NCBI RefSeq assembly: GCF_029223525.1
Contig: NZ_JARHTQ010000004.1
Location: 1 to 64,000 of the forward strand
Direction of reading: 5' to 3'
Source: Streptantibioticus ferralitis
Lineage (GTDB): Bacteria > Actinomycetota > Actinomycetes > Streptomycetales > Streptomycetaceae
DNA length: 64,000 bases
Shown in pieces: positions 16,937 to 26,573 of this stretch (position 1 is its first letter; the number at the start of each line of letters is the position of its first letter). Position numbers and translations under genes: made by a program. The notes under the pieces are model-generated. The model was not told the origin of the DNA, made no database searches, and saw only the letters and a list, made by a program, of their open reading frames with translations.

Positions 16937-17752
16937 CGCCTCTCCGGCCGGTCACGTCCCGGCCGCCGTACGCCGGCGGTCCTCGGCCGACCACGTCACC
17001 AGCGGCGTGTCCGGGTCCCGGACGTCTCGCTCTGACCCACGCACCGAAAAACTACACCTCGCGGGGTTCGCGATCGGGGACCCGGAGGAGTCGGGTCCGT
17101 GCCGCACGCAACGGTTCTGGCCGCGCCCACCAGTTCGTCCGCAAAGCCCACGACCTCAGCGTGGCGTCACCTCGGGCCGCTCCCGGATGAGGTCCATCCC
17201 GGTGAGGGCATGATGAACGGCACGTGGGACGGGCGGATGGGGCCCCGGAGGCGATCGCGAACGCATGCGGTCGACCTCCTTGACCTTCTCGGGGTCGGCG
17301 GGGGCGGCGGGCCGGTACCTGAGCCCGGGGATCGCCCCACCACGCCGGGTGCGCACGGTGCGGGCGAGGTTCGGCGGCCCGCGCAGCGGGTGCGTGGCAC
17401 CAGCGTTCGGGGGAGCGCTGGCCTCGAACAGGACCTGGCCGGCCCGCACCTCGACCGGCGAGCTCCGATGCCGGTGGGCAAAGCGGCGCTGAAGGCCTGT
17501 TCGAGGCCGGAACGATGACGGAACAGAAGGCCTGGCTCCCTGGACGATCTCGCAGCGTCGGGCTTGCTTTCTCTCGACGAAGCGTCACTTTGCCCAAGGC
17601 GAACGAGCAGTGGAGAAGTTGCCTCTCCAACGATTGAGGAGGACGGGTAACAGCCGGGCTTCGAGTCCGGAGTTGCTCGGCCTCAGCCGATGGGGAAGGC
17701 GATCACGACACCACCTGTCGCCGCGGCCGGCTCGTCCGGCTGGGACGGTGTC
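16937..17752. other. No confident gene (816 bp)
   Basis: Open frames exist on both strands (for example 17099-17518 plus and 17156-17449 minus), but neither shows a domain, a good start site or consistent third-base bias. It includes the promoter region of the GCS2 gene and the 3' flank of the FUSC gene. Probably decayed sequence. Confidence 0.4.
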
Positions 17753-19909
17753 TCATGGCGGTGTGGGATCGCGGCGCAGGACGGCCTCCAGCGTGTCGAC
17801 TGCGTTGACCATGCCGTCCGTGATGTGCACGAGACGGGAGTCGGGCGTTGGCGACTGGTCGCGCACGGCCGCCTGGAGCTGGCGCAGCGAGGGGAGCCCG
17901 TCGGGTGGCCGCAGTGATCTGACCGCCTCGGCCAGCGAAGTCATCGCGATGCCGAAGGCGGTGCCCAGGGCATCGAGTCGCTTGGTGTCGGCGTCGGTGC
18001 TTCGGCTGCCTTCCTTGCCGGGGGCCGGAGCGGGAGTGGTGACGAGGGCGTGAAGCGACAGCTCGGCGTGGGCCAGCCGGGTGACGGCAGCGACCAGCGT
18101 CCGTGCCACAGCTGGGGTCAGTGGCGGGTTCGGCGGCTCGTCGGTCAGCCGGGCAGTGGATGCCTCGGCTTCGGTGCGGGCGCGGCGGGCGGCGGCTTGA
18201 AGGCCGCGCAGTCGCGCCGACGTGACCTGTCCGGGATGTGCGCACTCGTCGAGCAGGGCCGTTGCGTACTGGCCGTGGGCCTCCATGAGGCGGGCGAACT
18301 TCTCCTGCGCCGTCAGACCTTCCCAGGTCGGCCACACTGCGTAGGCGACGAGTGCGAGCACGGCCCCGATCGCGGTGCAGATCAGGCGGGATGTGGCGGT
18401 GGTTGCCGCGGGGAATCCGAGGATCTCGAGAAGGACCACGATGTAGACGGTGAGGGAGGTGCTGAAGAGTAGGTAGTTCACGTCAAACAGGGCGTAGGCG
18501 GCCGCCACGGCGATTGCGGCCGCACTCACAAGGCCTTCCGTGGCCGAGTGGGCCAGCAAGGCTGCCGCCGCGCCGAGCCCGGCTCCGACGGCCGTGCCGA
18601 CCGCCCGGTAGATGCTCCGGTGCACCGTTGAGTTGTAGTCAGGTTTGAGCACCAGGAAGATCGTCAGCACGATCCAGCGGCCCTCGAACAGGCCGGTGGC
18701 CAGCACGATCACCTCGGCGAGCCCCGCGACCACGGCAAGGCGCACAGCGTGCCGCCCGGCCTCACCGGCGGGGGTGAGGTTGGCGCGCAGAGTGAGGGCC
18801 GTCCATTTCCCCAACTCCTGTGCCGGCGCAACGTGTGCGCTCAGCGCGTCACCCGCCGTCCCTGCCGAAGGCACCGTGTCGAGGTAGGCCAGGACGCGGG
18901 TCACGGCTCGCAGTTGCCCAAGGAGCGCCTCGGCCACCCAGTGCCAGTCGGTGCCAGAGGGCATCTCCAGGCTCGCCACGAGACCGTCCAGCGTGCGGAC
19001 TCGTGTGGCACGGTCTGGTCGCCTGGCGGTCAGCGCGCCCGCGATGGCCTCCAGCCCCTGGGCGGCGTCAGCGGCGAAACGCGAGGCGGCGGCCTGCGCG
19101 GGGTCATCGGCTGCGTGCTCGGCCAGCGCGGCGAGGCAGGCACGGACGCGTTCGGCCTGCTCCAGCAGGTCGAGGTAGGCCAGCCGTACCACCTGGGGCA
19201 ACAGTGGATTGGGGTCGGCGAGACGGTCAGCGGCAGGGAAGGCAGTGGGCGGTGGCGGGCCGACCGGCCCAGCGGCCAGTTCGTTGGCGTACGCGGCCAG
19301 GCTCCGGTAGGACGCGGCCAGCGCCGCGCGCTCCGGATCACCTCGCCGGAGCGCCCAGGAGACGGTGACAAGGACCCCTTGGAACAGCCCCCCGGCGAGC
19401 ACCAGCCCGGCTCGCAGCGCGGCCTGCGTCGGCCCCAGTGGGACACCGACCGCGATCAGCAGCGCGACGGGCCACTGAAGGACTGCCACGCTCAACCGCG
19501 GCCCCATGCACACGGCCAGTCCGGTGACATACCCCCAGACGATGACAACGAGGACCAGCAGCCAGGGAGCGGCGGCCGCGGTGGTGCTGCCGACAAAGGC
19601 TGACACCGCCATCCCGACACTGGCCGCCGCCACGGCCGCCACCCGGGTGCGGGTCACGCCCTGAAACGAGGCGAACCCGGCAGGCAACGCCCCCAGCGAC
19701 GCGAAGGCACCATAGTCCACATGCCCGCTGGCCGCCCCCACCAGGAGCGGAGCCACCACACCCACGGCCACCCGCACCGCGCGCCAGGGTGCGACATCAC
19801 CCCATCGGAACGGCCCGAACTGCAGCAGTCCCTGCCACTGGAACCGGCCCAGATAGCGGCCAGTCGCCCGCAGATCGCCGCGCGTTCGTCCAGGCTCATG
19901 ATCGGCCAT
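17753..19909 (-). CDS. FUSC-family membrane protein (YccS/aromatic-acid exporter type)
   Basis: A 718-residue protein with two membrane blocks, each of several helices (about residues 45-190 and 385-520), each followed by a soluble alpha-helical domain. The first block carries GALPAGFASFQGVTRTRVAA, the second GRWIVLTIFLVLKPDYNSTV and HRSIYRAVGTAVGAGLGAA, the most conserved FUSC segment. This is the architecture of AaeB/YccS-like exporters of aromatic acids. ATG 19909 gives a full-length start. It stands alone. Confidence 0.85.
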   Translation of the reverse strand: MADHEPGRTRGDLRATGRYLGRFQWQGLLQFGPFRWGDVAPWRAVRVAVGVVAPLLVGAASGHVDYGAFASLGALPAGFASFQGVTRTRVAAVAAASVGMAVSAFVGSTTAAAAPWLLVLVVIVWGYVTGLAVCMGPRLSVAVLQWPVALLIAVGVPLGPTQAALRAGLVLAGGLFQGVLVTVSWALRRGDPERAALAASYRSLAAYANELAAGPVGPPPPTAFPAADRLADPNPLLPQVVRLAYLDLLEQAERVRACLAALAEHAADDPAQAAASRFAADAAQGLEAIAGALTARRPDRATRVRTLDGLVASLEMPSGTDWHWVAEALLGQLRAVTRVLAYLDTVPSAGTAGDALSAHVAPAQELGKWTALTLRANLTPAGEAGRHAVRLAVVAGLAEVIVLATGLFEGRWIVLTIFLVLKPDYNSTVHRSIYRAVGTAVGAGLGAAAALLAHSATEGLVSAAAIAVAAAYALFDVNYLLFSTSLTVYIVVLLEILGFPAATTATSRLICTAIGAVLALVAYAVWPTWEGLTAQEKFARLMEAHGQYATALLDECAHPGQVTSARLRGLQAAARRARTEAEASTARLTDEPPNPPLTPAVARTLVAAVTRLAHAELSLHALVTTPAPAPGKEGSRSTDADTKRLDALGTAFGIAMTSLAEAVRSLRPPDGLPSLRQLQAAVRDQSPTPDSRLVHITDGMVNAVDTLEAVLRRDPTPP

Positions 19910-19960
19910 ACTCGATCCCTATCGTAGGGCGACGGAGCGACGCACCCGTACGGTTCGCCC

Positions 19961-20009
19961 GACCCGACCCGACCCGACCCGACCCGACATCGACGGCGAC
20001 GGCGACGGC
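19961..20009 (+). repeat. Adjacent GACCC and GACGGC tandem repeats
   Basis: Five GACCC units (19961-19985) followed closely by three GACGGC units (19992-20009). They sit at the joint between the FUSC promoter region and the TetR remnant and may mark slippage or repair there. Confidence 0.8.
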
Positions 20010-20120
20010 GACGAGGCCGCCGAGAACATGGCGGAGATGGTCCTGCGCATGCTGGGCGCCCCCGCACAGGACGCCCGGGAGGTGGCAGCGCCCCCTGCCC
20101 CCTTCCGACTGACCTCGTGA
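19987..20120 (+). pseudogene. C-terminal remnant of a TetR-type regulator
   Basis: The frame ends EAAENMAEMVLRMLGAPAQD-AREVAAPPAPFRLTS at TGA 20118-20120, which looks like the last helices of a TetR-family protein (AAENVVELVLRMLG-type). No HTH is found upstream; instead the GACCC/GACGGC repeats appear. Confidence 0.35.
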
Positions 20121-20226
20121 TGCCGCAGCGGATGCGGCCCTCGACGTGTGCGTGCGCGCGGTGGCTGCGGGGGAATACGTGCATTACGTGACGGACGCGT
20201 GCCCGCGTGGGAAGGAGCACGACACC

Positions 20227-21078
20227 ATGGACATCGGCATCGGACTGCCGGCCCTGCGCCCCGACCCGGACCTGTCGATCGCGGCCTGGGCGAGACGCGC
20301 CGAGGAGCGCGGCTTCGCCACGCTCGCCACCATCGACCGCGTGGTCTACGACAACTACGAGTCACTGACCGCACTGGCCGTCGCGGCCGGAGCCACCTCC
20401 CGCATCCGGCTGACCACCGCCATCCTGCTGGCCCCACTGCGGTCGAACCACGCGCTGTTCGCCAAGTCCGCCGCCACGCTCGACCGCCTCTCCGGCGGCC
20501 GACTCGTCCTGGGGCTCGCCCCCGGCTTCCGCGAGGACGACTACAACGCCGGCGGGGTCGACTACCAGCACCGCGGCAAGCTGTTCGAGGCACTGCTGGA
20601 GCGGGCCACCCGGCAGTGGCAGGACCCCGATGACAGCATCGGACCACGCCCGGCCACGGCCGGCGGCCCCCCACTGCTGTTCGGCGGGTTCACCAAGCCC
20701 ACGCTGCGCCGCATGGCCGCCCACGGTGTCGGCTGGATCGGCGGAGCCCAGGGCGTGGCGAGCTTCCGTGCCTTCTTGCCGCAGGTCTGGCAGGCGTGGC
20801 ACGACGCGGGCAGGGCGGGCGCGCCCCGGCTGATGGGCACCGCGAACTTCGCGCTGGGACCGGACGGCGAGCAGCGCCTGCGCACCCGTCTCCTGGACTA
20901 CTACGCCTCCGCCGGAGCCTATGCCGAGCAAAGCGTCGAAGCCGGCCTGACCACGCCCGAACAAGTGGCCCGCGAGGTCGCTGCCTACGCCGAGGCGGGC
21001 TGCGACGAACTCATCCTCTTTCCCAACGGCGGCGGCCTGGAACAGGTGGACCTGCTCGCCGACGCGGTGGGGCTGTAA
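20227..21078 (+). CDS. LLM-class F420-dependent oxidoreductase
   Basis: A 283-residue luciferase-like TIM barrel. It begins MDIGIGLPALRPDPDLSIAA, then EERGFATLATIDRVVYDNYE, TSRIRLTTAILLAPLRSNHA and DRLSGGRLVLGLAPGFREDD, all typical of actinobacterial LLM proteins that use F420H2 or FMNH2. ATG 20227 is set by the GGAAGGAG about 9 bp upstream. Single-gene unit ending in a hairpin. Substrate unknown. Confidence 0.86.
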   Translation: MDIGIGLPALRPDPDLSIAAWARRAEERGFATLATIDRVVYDNYESLTALAVAAGATSRIRLTTAILLAPLRSNHALFAKSAATLDRLSGGRLVLGLAPGFREDDYNAGGVDYQHRGKLFEALLERATRQWQDPDDSIGPRPATAGGPPLLFGGFTKPTLRRMAAHGVGWIGGAQGVASFRAFLPQVWQAWHDAGRAGAPRLMGTANFALGPDGEQRLRTRLLDYYASAGAYAEQSVEAGLTTPEQVAREVAAYAEAGCDELILFPNGGGLEQVDLLADAVGL

Positions 21079-21083
21079 CCGCC

Positions 21084-21117
21084 CATCGGAAAGCGCCACG
21101 GAAACGTGGGGCCGATG
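21084..21117 (+). terminator. Nested hairpin terminator after the LLM gene
   Basis: CATCGG pairs with CCGATG around an inner CCACG-GAAA-CGTGG tetraloop hairpin, starting 6 bp after the LLM stop codon. Confidence 0.55.
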
Positions 21118-21563
21118 CCCGTTGGGGAAGCCTCCGGGCAGGGCGTAGACGGGCGGCCCCCGGGCGAGTTGCCTTCGGCCTTGGTGGGGGCGACGATCGA
21201 GGTCTTCTTGAGCGGGTGGCGATGCCGCATCGCGCTTCGACGCCGTCTTCGTCTGGTCCGCACGATGATGAGGGCCATGCCCTGACACCGCTGACTGCGG
21301 CTCAGCAACTCGTATGCGCGGCGGCAGCCCGGCTCATCTGCTCAGCGACGCGCCCAGCCGGTTCGATGCCACCCTTCCGGTCACTCGGGGAGGCGGGAAC
21401 GGTGATGCATACGGCCAGTGCCATCGGCCTTCCGTCTCCCGAGCGGGTAGAAGGAAACCAACCACGCGGCTCCCTCGCTGCGGTAAAGCACTTCTGGCCG
21501 CCAGCGCCCATCCGGCCTGACCACCGACCACGGGTGGGGCTGAGTTTTCCAGAGCACGGGCGT
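21118..21563. other. No confident gene (about 445 bp)
   Basis: Lies between the LLM terminator and the convergent lipoprotein gene. Long frames here have no recognisable domain and poor starts. I see nothing I can support. Confidence 0.4.
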
Positions 21564-22010
21564 CTACTTGATCCGCACGGTCGCCTGCCAGTGCCTGCCG
21601 TCGGCCGTGCGGCTGCTGAGCCGGACGGTACCGGGTGCGGTGCCCACGAAGACCGCGGGCGTGACGCCGACGGGCGGCGTGAGCGCGCCGCCGTTGGTCG
21701 GGGCGAGGAGTTGCGGGGCGGAGCTGGCGACGGGACTCCACCGGGCGGACATCTGGGCGCTCTTGGCGGTGAGGAAGACATCGAGCTGCCCACCGACGGG
21801 AAGGCAGTACGTACCCGAGTCGGCCTGGGTGAGCGTGCCCGCGGAGTGCGGTAGTTGGGCGGGCGGCAGCGTGCTGCAGGGCGCGGGGCTCTGGGCGACG
21901 GCCTGATGACCGCATCCGGACACCGACGCGGTCAACGCCGCCAGTCCACCCAGCACGCACGGTATGCGCAGCCACCCGCGCTGCCTTCGTTCCGTAACCA
22001 TTCGCCGCAC
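21564..22010 (-). CDS. Small secreted lipoprotein, function unknown
   Basis: A 148-residue protein with an N-terminal charged segment, hydrophobic core and lipobox VSGC (ALTASVSGCGH, Cys at about residue 33), so probably lipid-anchored outside the membrane. The mature part is short and beta-rich (LPVGGQLDVFLTAKS; TPAVFVGTAPGTVRLSSRT), like an immunoglobulin-like or cupredoxin-sized domain. GTG 22010 has AAGGA 10 bp upstream; ATG 22001 is an alternative. It precedes the EXORDIUM-like gene's 3' end on the same strand. No family recognised. Confidence 0.65.
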   Translation of the reverse strand: MRRMVTERRQRGWLRIPCVLGGLAALTASVSGCGHQAVAQSPAPCSTLPPAQLPHSAGTLTQADSGTYCLPVGGQLDVFLTAKSAQMSARWSPVASSAPQLLAPTNGGALTPPVGVTPAVFVGTAPGTVRLSSRTADGRHWQATVRIK

Positions 22011-22129
22011 ACCATCACCATCCTTGCCTGTTGCCCACTGCCACCCCTAGGCACGCCTCGTACGGCCGTCGCTGCCCCGGCGTGAACGCAGTGGACAGCG
22101 ACGGCACTTCACCGACCTCGCTACGGAAC

Positions 22130-23140
22130 TCAGCCCTGGTTGCCCGAGCTGGTGTAGTGGGTCACACAACCGCCCGCGCCGCCGTTGAAGTTGTTGCTCC
22201 ACAGCGACTGGACGGCGAAGGGGGCACCGTTCAGCGCGACGATGGACGATGCGCCCTGTCCACTGGAGATCCAGGCGCACTTGTCGCCGGTCTCGGACCC
22301 GCTCGAGTCGACCCAACCGCTGCTGGGTGCCGGGTCGGTGAGGGTCTCGGCGTACTCGTGGCCGCCGACGATGGTCACACCCTCGGTCGCGCCGTTGACC
22401 CCGCTGCTACCGGTCGGCACGAAGTTGGCACCGCACCCGCTGCCCGCGTCAGGGACGTAGGGCATGTTGGTGTAGGGCAGGTCGGCGCCGTTCGACGCGG
22501 TGGTGTGGTCGTGCCAGGCGCAGTAACTCGTCTTGAAGCCTTGCGGGACGACACCGTGTGGTGCGTCGACGATGATCTCGACGTTGTCGCCCGATACGCC
22601 GAAGTGGGAGGCCGCCTTGACCGCTTCGGCGGCGATCTGTGATGAACCGGGCTTCGACGGCGCCTTGGTGGAGCTGTCCAGCCAGGTGCCGGCCACGGGG
22701 TTGGACGCCGGGTGCCCGACTGCGGTACCCGCACCGCCGCACTGGGTGGTTCCGACGGCGACGCCCTCGCAGTACTGGGTCTGGCTGTTGGACCAGGTGT
22801 CGCCGCTGCCGTAGGTGCGCTGGAAGAACGACAGCTGCAGCGGGACCTCACCTGATGGGTCGTTGGTCACCGTGGAACCGCTGCCCCACTGGTTTCCCCA
22901 ATAGACGATGTAGATCGTGGGGTTGGTGACGACGGAACCGCCGCCGTAAGCGAGGTTGCCTCCGGAAGCCGCGCGCTGGGCGGCGGCGGGGGAGTGGGGG
23001 GACATCGCATGGGCGGCCTTCGGGGCAGCGCCCGCGGGTGCGGCCCAGAGCAGGGCGGTTGCCGCCAGCGAGGCGGCGACGGCGGCGAGACCGGCGTGGC
23101 GCGACAGCATGTGTCTGGTGCGAGGTGTGCTCAGCAACAT
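22130..23140 (-). CDS. Secreted EXORDIUM/PHI-1-like protein with HEYAE motif
   Basis: A 336-residue exported protein. Signal peptide (AAVAASLAATALLWAAPAGA), then NPTIYIVYWGNQWGSGSTV, QIAAEAVKAASHFGVSGDN, VEIIVDAPHGVVPQGFKTSY and the strongly conserved TIVGGHEYAETLTDPAPSSG-WVDSSG-ETGDKCAW. The HEYAE segment resembles a metal-binding helix, but HExxH is not complete. Plants use related PHI-1/EXORDIUM proteins in the wall; bacterial ones are unstudied. ATG 23140 is set by AGAAGGA 5 bp upstream. Six cysteines in the mature part suggest disulfides. Confidence 0.72.
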   Translation of the reverse strand: MLLSTPRTRHMLSRHAGLAAVAASLAATALLWAAPAGAAPKAAHAMSPHSPAAAQRAASGGNLAYGGGSVVTNPTIYIVYWGNQWGSGSTVTNDPSGEVPLQLSFFQRTYGSGDTWSNSQTQYCEGVAVGTTQCGGAGTAVGHPASNPVAGTWLDSSTKAPSKPGSSQIAAEAVKAASHFGVSGDNVEIIVDAPHGVVPQGFKTSYCAWHDHTTASNGADLPYTNMPYVPDAGSGCGANFVPTGSSGVNGATEGVTIVGGHEYAETLTDPAPSSGWVDSSGSETGDKCAWISSGQGASSIVALNGAPFAVQSLWSNNFNGGAGGCVTHYTSSGNQG

Positions 23141-23541
23141 GGTGTCCTTCTGTGAGGATGCCAGCAGGGGGCGATCGGGTCCGTCCGCTATGGCGGGCGG
23201 GCCCCACGGCCATCGGACGACGAGCACAGGACGCGACGCCGATATGTAGTGCTCATGACATTACGAACGGCGACCTGTGGCGCGGGCGGGAACGGCCGTG
23301 GAATCCGGCGCTGAAGGGAGATGGGGGGATGGCCGGACGGCTGTGATGGTTGCTGATGGCTCTGCCACCACGGGGAGTGGTGTTCGGCTGAGAAGGTAGC
23401 GACTTGTCAGACGTCGGTCAATAGTTCAACAAAGAAGGGTGCCGCTCTCGCGAACAACGGGCGAACTCAGCCCTGTTCGGCGACTCGGCCGCGACGGCGA
23501 TCGCCCGCGATCCGCCACCGTCGAACCGGTCGGCAGCGTAG

Positions 23542-23800
<259 letters not shown>

Positions 23801-24096
23801 GCTTGGGTACGCACATTGCGGCGTGGCGTCGCTTGAGCGGGTTCCGGTGCTGCTCGGCATGGAGCGGGCGCGGTGCGATAAGACACCCGCGTTGATCCGT
23901 ACGGGTGAATTCGGAGCGCCCCTCTGGGGCGCGGCCCCTCGTTCGGGTCAATCTGGTTGTCCGCGCTGACGGGCTGCCCATACCTCCGCACGGAATCGGA
24001 TCAGTCATACCCACCGATCCCGGCGACCGGTCCGCGCATCCCATGCGTGAGTGGTGGCGATGCCCTGCCGGGATGTTTTCCCGCAGGAGGCCTGCC

Positions 24097-26523
24097 ATGT
24101 GCCAAACTCCCGGTCAGGCGGCTCGCCCTCCCACCGTGGCAGGCGGAGATTCCGCCCCTGTCAAGGCCGTTGCGCCGCCGAAGCGCGAGACGCGCTCCGG
24201 TGCCAGACGCCTGCCGTCCCTGAGCGGCCTTCGTTTCGCAGCCTCCTGCGCCGTGGTCTACACGCACAGCATGCTGCTGATCGAGCCCCGCCTCGCCGAC
24301 ACCCCCGGCCCCGAGGTATGGGCGGGCGGAAGCGCGGTGTCGCTGTTCTTCATGCTCAGCGGTTTTGTGCTGACCCACGCCGCCCGCCCGGGAGACACCA
24401 CGGCCGCGTTCTGGTGGCGGCGCGCCGCCAAGATCCTTCCGAACCATGTGCTCACCTGGTGCGTGGCGGTGGCCGCACTCGCGGGCACGGGGGCGCTGGC
24501 AGCGAGTGTCCCCGCCATCGCCGCGGAACTGTCCAGTTTGCTCCTTGTCCAAACTTGGGTGCCCAGCCAGCGGTTCGTATCCGCGGGCAACCCGGTTTCC
24601 TGGACGCTGGCCGCTGAGGTCTTCTTCTACCTGCTCTTCCCTGTCCTGCTGCGCTGGGTCCGGAGGCTGTCAGGCCGTGGTCTGGTGGTCGGCGCGGCAA
24701 CGGCCGTCGCCGTTGTCTGGGCACTGCCGGTGCTCTGTGAGGTTGTCGTGAACCCCGGCAGATCGTTCTTCATGGACTACTGGTTTTTGTACATGTTGCC
24801 GATCAGCAGACTGCCCGAGTTCGTCCTCGGCATGTTGGCGGCCCGTATCTGCAGGATGGGGGTCCGGCTCCCGCGCTCGGGTGTGCTGCTGGCCGCGTTG
24901 AGCGTCATCAGCACCATTGTGGTGAGCAGTTCGTACCTTCCGCACCCCTTCATGTTCGCCGCCGCGACCGTGGTTCCGATGGTCGTGCTGGTCCATGCGA
25001 CCGCCGAGCTGGATCTGCGGGGCAAACCGTCGCTGCTGCGTTGGCGGCCTGTGGTGTTCCTCGGCGAGATGTCCTACGCGGTGTACCTCGTCCACCTCAT
25101 GGTGCTGGGGGTGGCGTACGTGTCTTTGACCAGCCGGGGGTGGAGCGGGCTGCAAGCGGTCCTGGCTGCCCTTCCCATGGCACTGCTGGCCTCGTACCTG
25201 CTGTACGTGGGGGTGGAGCGGCCGTGCATGCGGCGCTTGCTGGCGCTTAGCGGCCGTGCGGTACGTCGGACCGAACCGGTCGACTCCACCCACCCGGGTA
25301 GGTCCGACACTCCGCACGGGCCGATTCCCGAGACGGCGGAGGACCGCAGCCGGGCCGATGCCGGGCACCGGCGGCGCGGGGAACGGACCACACACCGCAC
25401 CCGCGCGAATGACGAGCCACCTGACGCAACCCCCCCAACGGCCAGGCGAAAGGGACCTGCCGGGATGACCACGCGAAGCAAGCGGGTCGCCGACGGCAGG
25501 CCCCGTTACCAGCAGGACCTGGCGCAGGGCCTGGAACGGTTCTTTGAGCCCCGGCAGGCCGCATGCCCCTGGTGCGGCTCGAGGTGTGTGTACCGACGGC
25601 TGCGTACTGTCGACTGTCTGCAGCGCAAGCCGGGCACCTTCGTACTCGACCAGTGCGGCAGTTGCCGGCACGTGTTCCAAAACCCTCGACTGAACGCGGC
25701 CGGGCTGGAGTTCTACTATCGCGACTGCTACGACGGCCTGGGCGAAGCGACGATGGCGCGCCTGGCTTCCTCACCCATCGCCGTCCGGCTCCACCGGGCC
25801 CGTGCCAGGGCACTGCTCCCACTGAGCCGCCCGGACCGCTGGCTGGACGTGGGTACCGGCCACGGCCACTTCTGCGCCATCGCGCGGAAGATCCACCCGG
25901 ACACCGAATTCGACGGGCTCGACATCGGCGAGGGTGTCGAGATCGCAGCGCGTCGTGGTCGCATCACCCGGGCCTACCGTGGCGCCTTCCCCGATCTGTC
26001 CGGCCAACTGTCCGGACGTTATGACGTGGTGAGCATGTACCACTACCTGGAACATACCGTTGCGCCACGGAAGGAGCTGACGGCCGCGCACACCGCCTTG
26101 CGGCCAGGCGGCCACCTGCTGGTCGAGGTCCCCGACCCACAGTCCGCCGCCGCCCGGCTCTTCGGCCGATGGTGGGGCCCGTGGCTGCAACCCCAGCACC
26201 TGCACTTCATACCGATGGAGAACCTGTGCAGCGCCCTGACCGCGCAAGGGTTCACCGTCGTGGCCACCGACCGGCGCGAGCCGCACATTCCCACGGACCT
26301 CACCTCCGCGGCGGTCAATGCACTCACCTGCGTACTCCCCAGCGCCGATGTGCCCTGGCTGCCCGAGAAGCCCGGCCTCCTCAGCCGCGCGGTCCGGCCT
26401 GTGGCCCTGCTGGTCAGCGCGCCCATGCTCGCAGCCCTCTTCGGACTTGACCTGCTGCTGACACCCCTGGTGCGCGGTACCCGGTTCGCCAACGCCTACC
26501 GGGTGGTCGCGCGCCGCGACTGA
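24097..26523 (+). CDS. Acyltransferase-3 / SAM-methyltransferase fusion protein
   Basis: An uninterrupted 808-residue frame. Residues about 40-395 are an OafA/NolL-type acyltransferase-3 domain with about ten membrane helices (RLPSLSGLRFAASCAVVYTH; SLFFMLSGFVL; VSWTLAAEVFFYLLFPVL; VFLGEMSYAVYLVHLM). Residues about 396-456 are a charged, Pro/Thr/Arg-rich linker. Residues 457-808 are a class I methyltransferase with an N-terminal Cys motif (CPWCGSRC...CGSC), SAM loop WLDVGTGHGHF and LRPGGHLLVEVPDP. AGGAGG 6 bp before ATG 24097 sets the start. An internal ATG at 25465 with AGGGA upstream could also start a separate methyltransferase. The glycosyltransferase follows 50 bp on, so the pair probably decorates a sugar-bearing lipid or metabolite at the membrane. 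Confidence 0.8.
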   Translation: MCQTPGQAARPPTVAGGDSAPVKAVAPPKRETRSGARRLPSLSGLRFAASCAVVYTHSMLLIEPRLADTPGPEVWAGGSAVSLFFMLSGFVLTHAARPGDTTAAFWWRRAAKILPNHVLTWCVAVAALAGTGALAASVPAIAAELSSLLLVQTWVPSQRFVSAGNPVSWTLAAEVFFYLLFPVLLRWVRRLSGRGLVVGAATAVAVVWALPVLCEVVVNPGRSFFMDYWFLYMLPISRLPEFVLGMLAARICRMGVRLPRSGVLLAALSVISTIVVSSSYLPHPFMFAAATVVPMVVLVHATAELDLRGKPSLLRWRPVVFLGEMSYAVYLVHLMVLGVAYVSLTSRGWSGLQAVLAALPMALLASYLLYVGVERPCMRRLLALSGRAVRRTEPVDSTHPGRSDTPHGPIPETAEDRSRADAGHRRRGERTTHRTRANDEPPDATPPTARRKGPAGMTTRSKRVADGRPRYQQDLAQGLERFFEPRQAACPWCGSRCVYRRLRTVDCLQRKPGTFVLDQCGSCRHVFQNPRLNAAGLEFYYRDCYDGLGEATMARLASSPIAVRLHRARARALLPLSRPDRWLDVGTGHGHFCAIARKIHPDTEFDGLDIGEGVEIAARRGRITRAYRGAFPDLSGQLSGRYDVVSMYHYLEHTVAPRKELTAAHTALRPGGHLLVEVPDPQSAAARLFGRWWGPWLQPQHLHFIPMENLCSALTAQGFTVVATDRREPHIPTDLTSAAVNALTCVLPSADVPWLPEKPGLLSRAVRPVALLVSAPMLAALFGLDLLLTPLVRGTRFANAYRVVARRD

Positions 26524-26573
26524 CCCATGCGCCGCCGAACCGTCACACCTCGGGAAGCGAGGCGCAGCCGACC

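Noticed and set aside
17099..17518. Plus-strand frame of 139 codons as a gene
   Set aside because: No domain, weak start, and composition no better than the overlapping minus-strand frames.
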